Positions 7,966 to 15,213 of a stretch of 37,978 nt of DNA are shown here, piece after piece. The stretch spans positions 1-37,978 of the forward strand of contig CAIMUS010000185.1 in assembly GCA_903844665.1 (NCBI GenBank). The letters run 5' to 3'. Below the pieces are notes generated by a model. It saw nothing but the letters and a program-made list of their open reading frames with translations. It ran no database searches and was not told the origin of the DNA. Position 1 is the first letter of the stretch; each line of letters begins with the position of its first letter. Made by a program: the position numbers and the translations under genes. Source of the DNA: an uncultured Pseudomonadota bacterium (lineage in GTDB: Bacteria; Pseudomonadota; Gammaproteobacteria; Competibacterales; Competibacteraceae).

Positions 7966-8577
7966 TCAGTTCTTGCCTGATCGATCGGCGGTTCTCTGAG
8001 AAATACCGATATCCTCGCCCCAGCGCTGGAGCATGCCGGTATCGATATCGAACAAATCCAGCACCCGGCAGACGGTATGGGTAACCATCTGGTCGATGGA
8101 TTGCGGTTGATGGTAGAACGCCGGCGCCGGCGGCATGACGATGGCGCCGGCCTCGGTGACCGTCAGCATGTTTCTCAGGTGGATGGCGTGCAACGGTGTC
8201 TCCCGCACCAGCAACACCAGCCGCCGGCGCTCTTTAAGCACCACATCGGCGGCGCGGGTCAACAGACTGCTACTGACGCCCGAGGCGATCTCCGCCAGCG
8301 TGCGCACCGAGCACGGCGCGATGACCATACCCATGGTCCGAAAGGAGCCGCTGGCAATGGCCGCGCCGATATCGCCGACTCGATAGCTGACCGTCGCCAG
8401 CGCGCGTAACTCCCGCGCCGATAGGTCAAGCTCGCAGGCCCGCGTCATCTCGGCCGCCCGCGATACGACCAGATGGGTGTCGACCTCGACCTCACGCAAC
8501 AGCTCGAGCAGACGGACACCATAAATGATCCCGCTGGCTCCACTGATGCCTACGATCAATCGTTGCCGCGCCTTCAT
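7966..8577 (-). CDS. ubiX: flavin prenyltransferase UbiX
   Basis: A 203-residue flavoprotein that attaches a dimethylallyl group to FMN to make the prenyl-FMN cofactor of UbiD decarboxylase in ubiquinone synthesis. The N-terminal [19 protein letters not shown] is the FMN-binding signature. [20 protein letters not shown] and a basic [20 protein letters not shown] segment (prenyl-phosphate binding) follow, then [17 protein letters not shown]. Full length for the family. No ubiD lies in the window. It is placed 31 bases upstream of queC. Confidence 0.95.
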   Translation of the reverse strand: MKARQRLIVGISGASGIIYGVRLLELLREVEVDTHLVVSRAAEMTRACELDLSARELRALATVSYRVGDIGAAIASGSFRTMGMVIAPCSVRTLAEIASGVSSSLLTRAADVVLKERRRLVLLVRETPLHAIHLRNMLTVTEAGAIVMPPAPAFYHQPQSIDQMVTHTVCRVLDLFDIDTGMLQRWGEDIGISQRTADRSGKN

Positions 8578-8690
8578 ACCGATTCCGTGTTAGAGCCGTA
8601 CTGCATCATTTTCATCAATATTATATCATCATCTCATTATCCAAACCCGAAAACAACGAGCAATTCACTCACGCTTCATACCAACCACAA

Positions 8691-8744
8691 AAAACCACCA
8701 AAACCACCAAAACCACCAAAACCACCAAAACCACCAAAACCACC
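8691..8744. repeat. 9-bp tandem repeat, six units
   Basis: Six consecutive perfect copies of AAAACCACC lie between gloC and ubiX. The plus-strand translation would be a Lys-Pro-Pro repeat, but no gene there is credible. The 180-base gap has no other recognisable feature. The tract could vary in copy number by slippage. Confidence 0.9.
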
Positions 8745-8756
8745 TGACAGCGACTG

Positions 8757-9401
8757 CTACGCGAGCACCCGCTCACCCACAAACGGATTGGTGCGACGCT
8801 CCGCTCCAAACGTAGAGGTCGGCCCATGCCCTGGAATGAATTGTACATCGTCGCCGAGCGGCCAGAGCTGCTCGCGAATGGAGCGGATCAGCGTCGCATA
8901 GTCACCGCGCGGCAGGTCCGTGCGCCCGATCGAACCTTGAAACAAGACATCGCCGACGACAGCCAGACGGCTCTCGGGATGGAAGAAAATCACATGACCG
9001 GGGGTGTGACCGGGGCAATGTCGAACCTGAAGCTGAATATTGCCGAAAGCGACCGTATCGCCCTGCTTCAGCCAGCGGTCGGGCACGAACGGCCGGGCTT
9101 CCGGAAAACCGATCTGTTGGGCGCGGGTAGCCAGCAGATCGAGCCAAAACCGGTCTTCCTGATGTGGACCTTCAATCGGTACCTTCAACCGGTCCGCAAG
9201 TTCCCCGACACCACCGATATGATCAATGTGGCCATGAGTGATCAGAATTTTTTCGATATCGACCTTCACCTGATCCGCCGCGTGGAGAATCCGGTCGAGA
9301 TCGCCGCCCGGGTCCACGACCGCCGCCTTACCGGTTTCCTGGCAACACAGCAGCGAGCAGTTCTGGGCGAACGGAGTAACGGGAATGATAAACGCTTTCA
9401 T
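8757..9401 (-). CDS. gloC: MBL-fold hydrolase, YcbL/GloC-type glyoxalase II
   Basis: A 214-residue hydrolase close to E. coli YcbL (GloC), which hydrolyses S-lactoylglutathione in the methylglyoxal detoxification route. Motifs: THGHIDHIGG (metal site HxHxDH), HCPGHTPGHVIFF (His ligand), GDVLFQGSIGRTDLPRGD (bridging Asp) and FIPGHGPTSTFGAERRTNPF (last His). The start at 9401 gives MKAFIIPVTPFAQNCSLL, matching the YcbL N-terminus (IIPVTxFxQNCSL); the 34 residues upstream do not belong to the family. AAGG precedes the ATG at short spacing. The exact substrate is inferred from the family. Confidence 0.93.
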   Translation of the reverse strand: MKAFIIPVTPFAQNCSLLCCQETGKAAVVDPGGDLDRILHAADQVKVDIEKILITHGHIDHIGGVGELADRLKVPIEGPHQEDRFWLDLLATRAQQIGFPEARPFVPDRWLKQGDTVAFGNIQLQVRHCPGHTPGHVIFFHPESRLAVVGDVLFQGSIGRTDLPRGDYATLIRSIREQLWPLGDDVQFIPGHGPTSTFGAERRTNPFVGERVLA

Positions 9402-9614
9402 AGCCTTGCTGAAAATTGAAGCATTTCGACATCGAGGGTGGCGTTGTTCTCTCTGTCGAACAATATGGGGGTGGTTCAGCGTGCTTTCAAGGTCGGACCT
9501 CAACTTCCGGGAGCAGCGGCGGCATCACTCCCGCGTCATGCTGGCATACCGCCCCACAGCCGGCTGGTGCTCACCGCCCGGCCCTACGCCTGGTGCTGTG
9601 GGAGCGGCGTGACA

Positions 9615-9738
9615 CTGTAGGAGCGGCGCCCTCGCCGCGATTTTCGGGTCTCCACTGTGGGAGCGGCGCCCTCGCCGCGATCACTGGCCGCACCTGTGGC
9701 GCTACCGGGTTGATCGCGGCGAGGGCGCCGCTCCCATA
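9615..9738. repeat. REP-like GC-rich repeats, direct and inverted copies
   Basis: GGAGCGGCGCCCTCGCCGCG occurs at about 9620 and 9659 in direct orientation and once inverted near 9714-9733. The second and third copies form a long hairpin with about 27-base arms (9655-9683 and 9711-9738). This BIME-like cluster lies just upstream of the NACHT gene pair. A further copy lies at the 3' end of the NACHT gene. Confidence 0.85.
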
Positions 9739-9857
9739 GATTATTCTCATTAATTTTATACCTCTATCTACCTGTGTAAGCCTTCCCCAGTGGGATCGAG
9801 TAGTCTACGCTTATAGTTGAATCTACTTTTATTTTTCACCCGTGAGGAGGAATTGTT
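9739..9857 (+). promoter_or_regulatory. probable promoter/leader of the NACHT gene pair
   Basis: An AT-richer gap between the REP cluster and the first gene. TTTTATAC near 9752-9759 could be a -10-like element. Immediately before the start codon lies GAGGAGG, a strong ribosome-binding site (about 9842-9848). No operator palindrome was seen. Confidence 0.3.
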
Positions 9858-10337
9858 ATGACAGGCGAAAGTAAAGACAGCGGCGGTACTATCAGTACTG
9901 GTGGCGGCGCTTATATTGGCGGGCGCGTCAAAGTCGGCGGCGATTTCGTCGGCCGGGACAAAGTGGTCACTGCCGGCGCAGGAGGTGTAGCCGTGGGAGG
10001 CAATGTCACCGGCGGCGCCATCGTGACCGGCAGTGGCAATATCATCAGCCAACCGCAGGGCGCTACCCTGGAAGACCTCCGCGCTCTGATCGCGGAATTA
10101 GGCCGGCTGCTACCGCAAGCCAGCCTGAACCCGGATGTAGCCGAGATGATCGAGGGCGATTACCAAGTGGTGAAGAAGCAGGCCGAGAGCGCTACACCCA
10201 ATGGCGGCATCGTCAAGACCAAGCTGAAAAGCGTGCTGGAGCTGCTGACCAGTTCGGGCAACGCGGCGGGCGCCGTGGAGAAAATCCTGTCAATCGGCAC
10301 GAAAGCGGCGCAGGTGGCGGGATTGCTGTTTCCTTGA
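9858..10337 (+). CDS. small glycine-rich partner of the NACHT protein
   Basis: A 159-residue protein in two parts. Residues 1-65 are a Gly/Val-rich repeat-like region (GGAYIGGRVKVGGDFVGRDKV, then VAVGGNVTGGAIVTG), probably a beta-roll. Residues 70-159 look alpha-helical (LEDLRALIAELGRLL, KLKSVLELLTSSG, GAVEKILSIGTKAAQVAGLL) and resemble helical tails in proteins next to bacterial NACHT/STAND NTPases. The GGDFVGRDK motif recurs as GHDFIGRDK near the N-terminus of the next gene, 23 bases downstream, which suggests a physical or evolutionary partnership. A strong GAGGAGG precedes the ATG. No enzyme motif is visible. I infer an adaptor or effector-associated role in an immune-type module; the molecular function is unknown. 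Confidence 0.8.
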   Translation: MTGESKDSGGTISTGGGAYIGGRVKVGGDFVGRDKVVTAGAGGVAVGGNVTGGAIVTGSGNIISQPQGATLEDLRALIAELGRLLPQASLNPDVAEMIEGDYQVVKKQAESATPNGGIVKTKLKSVLELLTSSGNAAGAVEKILSIGTKAAQVAGLLFP

Positions 10338-10360
10338 AAACAAACGTACGGTGAATTGTT

Positions 10361-13339
10361 ATGGACTCCCAGCCATCGAAAATAGCCAAACTTCAGGAAC
10401 AGCTTCGCGACCTGGAGAAAGTACGCCCGGTGCTGGGCGACGCCCTCACCGACCAGAAGAAAGCCGAACTGGAAGCTCGCCTGCAACCACTGCTGCACAC
10501 GGGTGGCGGTGCTGTCGTTGGCGGTGGTGTCACCGTTGGCCATGATTTTATCGGCAGAGATAAACATGAACATCACTACCACCGTGGTGAAGACCCGGCC
10601 ACCCTTCGACAAGCGGAAACCGCCTACCGCCAGAACCTCGCCAATCACTGTGACACCCTGCCACTGCGAGGAGTAGACCCGACACCCGGCGAGGGCGCCA
10701 CGGGACGGCAGCCGCTCAGCCTGGCGCAGGTTTACATCGCCCTGGACACCCAACGCCGCGCGCCGGCAACGGTCATTGCCCAGGCACTGCACCAGGCCGC
10801 CCAAGGCCAGTTGAACGGCCTGTCAGCGGCATCTTCCCCCGCTACAGCCGGTCGCGACGAAGACACCCGGCCGCTCGCCGCCCTGGAAGCGGCGATTGTG
10901 CACCGTAACTGGGTGCTGCTGGGCAAACCGGGTTCCGGCAAAAGCACCTTCGTCAATTACCTGACCCATGCCCTGGCGGTGCGCGCCTGGGAGCACCTGC
11001 CGGGCTGGCCGGAGCAGGAACGGGACGCGCTGCCGATTCAGGTGATCCTGCGCGACTTCGCCCGCTGGCTGGCCACGCAACAGCCCCTGCCGTCGGCCTG
11101 CCCGGAACTGCTGTGGCGCTTTATTACCCACGAATTGCAACAGCGCAAATTGGAACACGCCACCAAGGTCGTGGGGCAGGCGCTGGATCAGCCTGGCCGC
11201 GCGGTCGTGCTGCTGGACGGACTGGACGAAGTGCCGCCGGACGACGACCGGCTGCTGGCGCTGGTGCGGGACAGCGTGGCGGCCTTCGCCAAGCGTTACC
11301 ACCACAGCCGTCACCTGGTCACCTGCCGGGTGCTGTCCTACCAGGAACCCGGTTGGCAACTGCCGGCGGACCTGTTCCCGGCGCTGGAACTGGCGCCGTT
11401 CAACGCCGACCAGATCGACCGCTTTATCGGCGCCTGGTATACCGAAGTCGGCGTCAAATGGCAGCTGCCACCCGGTGACGCCGACCGGTTGGCGAACAAA
11501 CTACGCCAAGCCGTGCGCCGACCGAGCTTATGGAAACTGGCACCTAACCCGCTGCTGCTCACCGTCATGGCGATGGTACACACCCGTCGCAATGAACTGC
11601 CGGAACAGCGGGCGCTGCTCTATCAGAACGCCGTTGATATCCTGCTCGAACACTGGGAGCAGCAAAAAGAAGACGTCGAGGCGACGCCACCGCTGCGCGA
11701 TCTGCTGGCCGAGGTCGATCGGGACTTCAACGATCTCAAGGACATCCTGGAACGGCTGGCCTACACCACCCTGGACCAGACAGGCGCCACGCCGGACAGC
11801 GAGGATAGCGCCGACCTGCACGAATACGACCTGCTCCAGGAACTGAGAACCCTCCATCCCCGGCGCAGCTACGACTGGGCCGAACACGTGTTGGACACGC
11901 TGCATCTGCGCTCCAGCCTGTTGCTGGCGCGTACCGGAAAAGTGTTCGGTTTTCCTCATCGCACCTTCCAGGAATATCTGGCGGGCGTTCATCTGGCGCG
12001 GCTGCCGGACTTTGAGCAGGCTGCCGCCCAACGGGCCGAAGCGGCGGCGTTCTGGCGCGAGGTTATCCTGCTGGCGGTCGGCTATCTGGTCCACCAGAAC
12101 CGGGATCTGGGCAAACCTCGGCTACTGGTGGAAGAACTCTGTCCCGACCGCTCCCCGCCGAGCGACAGCGCCTGGCGCCAAGTCTGGCTGGCCGGCGAGG
12201 TGCTGCTGGAAGTGGGCCTCAACCGCATCCAGGACAGCGCCCACGGCAAAAGTTTGTTAGAACGGGTCCGCCGGCGGCTGACCGAACTGGTGGAAACCGG
12301 CGCCCTGTCCGCCCGCGAACGCGCCGAAGCGGGTGATGTGCTGGGGCAACTCGGCGATCCGCGTTTCGACCCCACTCGGTTCTATCTACCCTGCACGTAC
12401 CGGGGCCAGCCAGAGCCGCTGGCCGGCTTTATCGAAATCCCGCCGGGGCCGTTTGTGATGGGGAGTCAGGAAGGTGACAAGGATGCCTGGGAGGATAAAT
12501 CTGGCAACCCGGCAATGCTTACCACAGACTATCGCTACTGGCTGGCCCGCTATCCGGTGACGGTGGCGCAATTCCAGTGTTTCATCGAGGCGGGTGGCTA
12601 TGAAGACTCCGCTTGGTGGACGCCCACCGGTTGGTCCTGGCGGCAGGGGCAATGGGACAACCAGGTTGAAGAGGATTGGTTGCGAGATCGTTTGCGAAGC
12701 CGCCCTGTGGAACTACGCCAGGCTCCCATGGAGTGGAATGTCCAGCGTGCTTATCCCAACCGGCCGGTGGTCAATGTCTGCTGGTTCGAGGCGATGGCCT
12801 ACTGCCGCTGGCTGGAGGCGCAGGTGAAAGCGGCTCAGGTCCTGCCACTGCCGGACGGCTATGGTCTCCGCCTGCCAACGGAAGCGGAATGGGAGAAAGC
12901 GGCCCGGTGTGGGGATGCGCGTCGTTATCCCTGGGGTGATGAAGACTGGGACGAGACCCGGGCTAATATCGCACCCAGCGACATCGGCCATCCTACACCG
13001 GTAGGGATGTATCCGTTGGGGGTGACGCCGACCACGGAACTGCATGACCTCAGCGGCAATGTCTGGGAATGGACCCTGAGCCGGTACCAACCATACCCTT
13101 ATGATCCCAAGGATGGCCGGAACGATCCCGAAGCCGAGGGTTGGCCCGTCGTGCGGGGCGGCTCCTGGCTCAATCATCTGGGGTTTGCGCGCGCCGCGTC
13201 GCGTGACAGGTCTCCCCCCGACTCCTGGGATGCCAACAGCGGGTTTCGGGTGGTGTTGTCCCGCTCCTACAGCGCCGCTCCCACAGTGTTGATCGCGGCG
13301 AGGGCGCCGCTCCCACAGCGGGCTGATAATTTGCTTTAA
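10361..13339 (+). CDS. NACHT NTPase with C-terminal FGE-sulfatase domain
   Basis: A 992-residue STAND-type protein. Order: short coiled coil (5-45); Gly-rich GHDFIGRDK motif (about 60-68); helical linker with YRQNLANHCDTLPLRGVD (89-106), typical of NACHT-SUMF1 proteins; NACHT domain with Walker A GKPGSGKST (188-196) and Walker B VVLLDGLDEVP (282-292); winged-helix/helical region to about 680, including FPHRTFQEYLAG; FGE/SUMF1-like domain (about 685-968) with RLPTEAEWEKAAR, NVWEW, RGGSW and GFRVVLSR. The cysteines of true formylglycine-generating enzymes are absent after RGGSW, so this domain is probably a ligand sensor. The last 24 residues are translated from a REP repeat. Families like this are predicted NTP-dependent conflict systems. 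An antiphage role is inference. Confidence 0.9.
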   Translation: MDSQPSKIAKLQEQLRDLEKVRPVLGDALTDQKKAELEARLQPLLHTGGGAVVGGGVTVGHDFIGRDKHEHHYHRGEDPATLRQAETAYRQNLANHCDTLPLRGVDPTPGEGATGRQPLSLAQVYIALDTQRRAPATVIAQALHQAAQGQLNGLSAASSPATAGRDEDTRPLAALEAAIVHRNWVLLGKPGSGKSTFVNYLTHALAVRAWEHLPGWPEQERDALPIQVILRDFARWLATQQPLPSACPELLWRFITHELQQRKLEHATKVVGQALDQPGRAVVLLDGLDEVPPDDDRLLALVRDSVAAFAKRYHHSRHLVTCRVLSYQEPGWQLPADLFPALELAPFNADQIDRFIGAWYTEVGVKWQLPPGDADRLANKLRQAVRRPSLWKLAPNPLLLTVMAMVHTRRNELPEQRALLYQNAVDILLEHWEQQKEDVEATPPLRDLLAEVDRDFNDLKDILERLAYTTLDQTGATPDSEDSADLHEYDLLQELRTLHPRRSYDWAEHVLDTLHLRSSLLLARTGKVFGFPHRTFQEYLAGVHLARLPDFEQAAAQRAEAAAFWREVILLAVGYLVHQNRDLGKPRLLVEELCPDRSPPSDSAWRQVWLAGEVLLEVGLNRIQDSAHGKSLLERVRRRLTELVETGALSARERAEAGDVLGQLGDPRFDPTRFYLPCTYRGQPEPLAGFIEIPPGPFVMGSQEGDKDAWEDKSGNPAMLTTDYRYWLARYPVTVAQFQCFIEAGGYEDSAWWTPTGWSWRQGQWDNQVEEDWLRDRLRSRPVELRQAPMEWNVQRAYPNRPVVNVCWFEAMAYCRWLEAQVKAAQVLPLPDGYGLRLPTEAEWEKAARCGDARRYPWGDEDWDETRANIAPSDIGHPTPVGMYPLGVTPTTELHDLSGNVWEWTLSRYQPYPYDPKDGRNDPEAEGWPVVRGGSWLNHLGFARAASRDRSPPDSWDANSGFRVVLSRSYSAAPTVLIAARAPLPQRADNLL
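13262..13318. repeat. REP-like repeat overlapping the NACHT gene 3' end
   Basis: A further inverted-orientation copy of the GC-rich repeat seen at 9615-9738 lies at 13289-13318, preceded by a partial copy (13262-13284). It is translated as the C-terminal tail of the NACHT-FGE protein. REP copies thus bracket the two-gene unit. Confidence 0.8.
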
Positions 13340-13494
13340 ACTGATTGGCATGAACATGATTAGTGGGGAGTCGCGTCCGTACAACGGCCGGCCAAATACT
13401 GAACCGCCCCCGCGTCCTGTCGCCTGGCGGCACGGCGCGGGGGCGCCCTGCAAGGATTTGGTGAATATTGAAATGCCTGACTTGGGAGGTGAAC

Positions 13495-13704
13495 ATGACT
13501 GCCAAAGAAATCCTCCTGCGCGAAGCGGAACGGTTACCCGAACCGCTGGCCCGGGAAGTTCTCGATTTCCTTGTGTTTCTTCGAGAGCGGAGCGGCCATG
13601 AAACAGTGGGAACTACTGACGATACCCTGGCTTACCGGATTGCCCACCCCTGGAAAGTGGCGGACTTCAAGCCCCTGAGCCGCGATGCCGCCCATGAGCG
13701 CTAA
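13495..13704 (+). CDS. antitoxin, DUF2281/VapB-like
   Basis: A 69-residue protein, MTAKEILLREAERLPEPLARE, then VLDFLVFLRER, matching the short antitoxin family (DUF2281-like) that begins with a 'LPExxxxEVLDFVxFL' helix. The C-terminus ends PWKVADFKPLSRDAAHER. ATG at 13495 follows GGGAGGTG at ideal spacing; an upstream in-frame ATG at 13468 lacks one. Its 3' end overlaps the PIN-toxin gene by 20 bases, typical of TA operons. It should bind and inhibit the toxin and may autoregulate the operon. Confidence 0.85.
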   Translation: MTAKEILLREAERLPEPLAREVLDFLVFLRERSGHETVGTTDDTLAYRIAHPWKVADFKPLSRDAAHER

Positions 13705-14119
13705 GCGCTTCATCGATACCAATATCTGGCTCTATGCCTTGTTTGAACCCGCCGGAGACGAAGTAGAAAAGCAGCGGCTGGCCGCCAGACTGACGCTGGA
13801 GGAAACCGCCACAGCTATCAGTGAACAGGTGATTGCCGAGGTTTGTTCCAATCTGTTGCGTCGAAAAACGTGCGCCGAGAGTGAACTGATCGGCTACGTT
13901 ACGAGCTTCTACCGCCGTTGCGAAGTCATCGCGCCTGGCCTGACACTGCATCGGTCCGCCAGCAATCTACGGCAGCGCTACCATTTCAGCTACTGGGACA
14001 GTCTCATCGTGGCGGCTGCCCTGCAGTCCAACTGCGGTGTTCTCTACACGGAAGATCTCCACCACGGCTTACGGATCGAACCCTTGGAAATCGTCAATCC
14101 CTTTCGCCAAGGGCAGTAA
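13685..14119 (+). CDS. PIN-domain toxin (VapC-like)
   Basis: A 144-residue PIN-domain predicted RNase. Acidic metal ligands are visible: Asp11 in KRFIDTNIWLYAL, a Glu in EVCSNLL (about residue 55), Asp in YWDSLIVAAAL (about residue 104) and TEDLHHG near 119. MSAKRF (13694) is an alternative start three codons in. The pair sits immediately downstream of the NACHT-FGE gene and upstream of a scrap of another FGE gene, which suggests it was inserted in, or replaced part of, an older array. Unlike the PIN toxin at 244-708, the first Asp is intact. Confidence 0.9.
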   Translation: MPPMSAKRFIDTNIWLYALFEPAGDEVEKQRLAARLTLEETATAISEQVIAEVCSNLLRRKTCAESELIGYVTSFYRRCEVIAPGLTLHRSASNLRQRYHFSYWDSLIVAAALQSNCGVLYTEDLHHGLRIEPLEIVNPFRQGQ

Positions 14120-14136
14120 TCGCTACTCAGTAATAA

Positions 14137-14226
14137 TACGCGTCGCGTGCCCGCAATCCCACCGACGGCTGGGTTGTCGACGGCGGGTTTCGGGTGGTGT
14201 TGTCCCTGGCGAATTCTGATTTCTGA
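14137..14226 (+). pseudogene. 3' remnant of an FGE-sulfatase-domain gene
   Basis: The frame reads YASRARNPTDGWVVDGGF and continues to RVVLS and a TGA stop at 14226. This matches the last segment of the FGE domain in the NACHT protein (about 13197-13257). The 24 bases encoding GFRVVLS are nearly identical, while the bases before differ at many positions. An in-frame stop lies just upstream, so only the tail of a second gene remains. Confidence 0.65.
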
Positions 14227-14269
14227 GCTTCTGGTTTCTGAAAGCGCTGAATTTCTGGGGGGATGGGGT

Positions 14270-14301
14270 CTGGGGAAGGGGGCTTACGCCCCCTTCCCCA
14301 G
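14270..14301. terminator. perfect 14-bp hairpin, terminator- or REP-like
   Basis: CTGGGGAAGGGGGC, loop TTAC, then its exact reverse complement. There is no T-run after the stem on either side, so a classical Rho-independent terminator is uncertain. It lies between the FGE remnant and the 3' end of the kinase fragment. Confidence 0.5.
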
Positions 14302-14349
14302 CGGCCGCCTATCGCATCGTTCGGATCGGTCGCTTCAGCCCAGGCTGCT

Positions 14350-15027
14350 TTATGGCGCCGCCGCCACGGGAAACAACACCTTAACGGTGGCGCCCCGATC
14401 CAGTTCACTGTCCACGAAGATGGCTCCACCATGCCCCCTGACAATGCCCAGTACCGCCGATAACCCCAGGCCGCGGCCGGTGAATTTGGTCGTGAAGAAA
14501 GGATCGAACAGACGGTGTCTGATCTCCTCATCCATGCCACAACCGTCATCGGCCACTTGCAGGTATACGAATTCTCCCGCCGGCGGTTTCTCTTCCAGCC
14601 TGCTCTGCCGCAGACAGGCCGCATCGCAGAGTTCCACACCGGTAGTAACCGTGATCGCCCCTCTCTGTTCTCCGATGGATTCGGCGGCGTTGGTGATCAG
14701 ATTCATGACGATCTGTTGCATCTGTCCGGCGTCGGCTTTGATAGAAGGAAGCTGCCGGTCCAGCACCAGGTTAAGGGTTACGGTTTTGGGAATGACCGAC
14801 TGAAAGAACGGTAGGTTTTCCTCGACCAGTTCGGTAAGGTCGAGGGCCTTGACGATAAACCGACCCTTGCCGGAATAAGCCAGCATCTGCCGGGTCAAAT
14901 CCGCCGCCCGCTGGGCGGCATGGATCGCCTGCTCGATGCTGGAATGGGCGGTTGACGCCGGGGAAAACGCCGTGACGGCCAGATCCAGGTAACTGTATAA
15001 ATTTCTATATTTTTCAAATTTGTACAT
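14350..15027 (-). pseudogene. N-terminally truncated sensor histidine kinase
   Basis: A 225-residue frame with the C-terminal part of a PAS-type hybrid/sensor kinase: the end of the dimerisation helix (AIHAAQRAADLTRQMLAYSGKGRF), N-box QQIVMNLITNAAES, G1 VADDGCGM, F-box RLFDPFFTTK and G2 GRGLGLSAVLGIVRGHGG. The H-box with the phospho-accepting His and all sensory domains are missing. The first dozen codons (MYKFEKYRNLYSYL) are read from the AT-rich control region of the neighbouring KfrA-like gene, so the original 5' end was cut off by a rearrangement at about 14990. ATPase folding may persist, but autophosphorylation is not expected. Confidence 0.75.
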
Positions 15028-15082
15028 ATTATTTTTACGACTGTAGTCAATGCATGTTTGGGAAACCCAGTTTTCTCTGACT

Positions 15083-15110
15083 ATATGTAGAAATATAAAT
15101 TTCTACATAT
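15083..15110. promoter_or_regulatory. operator-like palindrome upstream of the KfrA-like gene
   Basis: ATATGTAGAAAT, 4-base spacer, ATTTCTACATAT: a perfect 12-bp inverted repeat. Related half-sites AAATTT(C/G)TA(C/T)AT occur at 14999-15010 and 15016-15027. KfrA proteins are known to bind operator repeats in their own promoter, so this is the likely autoregulatory site. Confidence 0.6.
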
Positions 15111-15178
15111 TTGCTCGGCCGGCCACATTTTTTCTTTAAATTTGATTTTTTACTTTCTTTATGTTACTTAATTTATTA

Positions 15179-15201
15179 CTTTCTTTCTTTCTTTCTTTCT
15201 T
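15179..15201. repeat. CTTT microsatellite before the KfrA-like gene
   Basis: Five perfect CTTT units plus a partial sixth end 12 bases upstream of the start codon. The tract sits where the 5' untranslated region or promoter spacer should be, so changes in unit number could alter expression. Confidence 0.85.
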
Positions 15202-15213
15202 CGAGTGAAAGCC

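Noticed and set aside
8691-8744. CRISPR-like array
   Set aside because: The repeat unit is 9 bp without spacers; it is a simple tandem repeat.
7935-8760. preQ1 riboswitch upstream of the queuosine genes
   Set aside because: No compact preQ1 aptamer-like stem-loop with an A-rich tail was recognisable in the gaps before queC or ubiX.
13150-14226. Possible diversity-generating retroelement (variable repeat in the FGE end, template at 14137-14226)
   Set aside because: The mismatches between the two copies are not confined to adenines of either copy, and no reverse transcriptase is present. Paralogue divergence explains it better.
14270-14301. Classical Rho-independent terminator
   Set aside because: The stem is perfect, but no T-run follows on either strand, so it is listed only as terminator- or REP-like.
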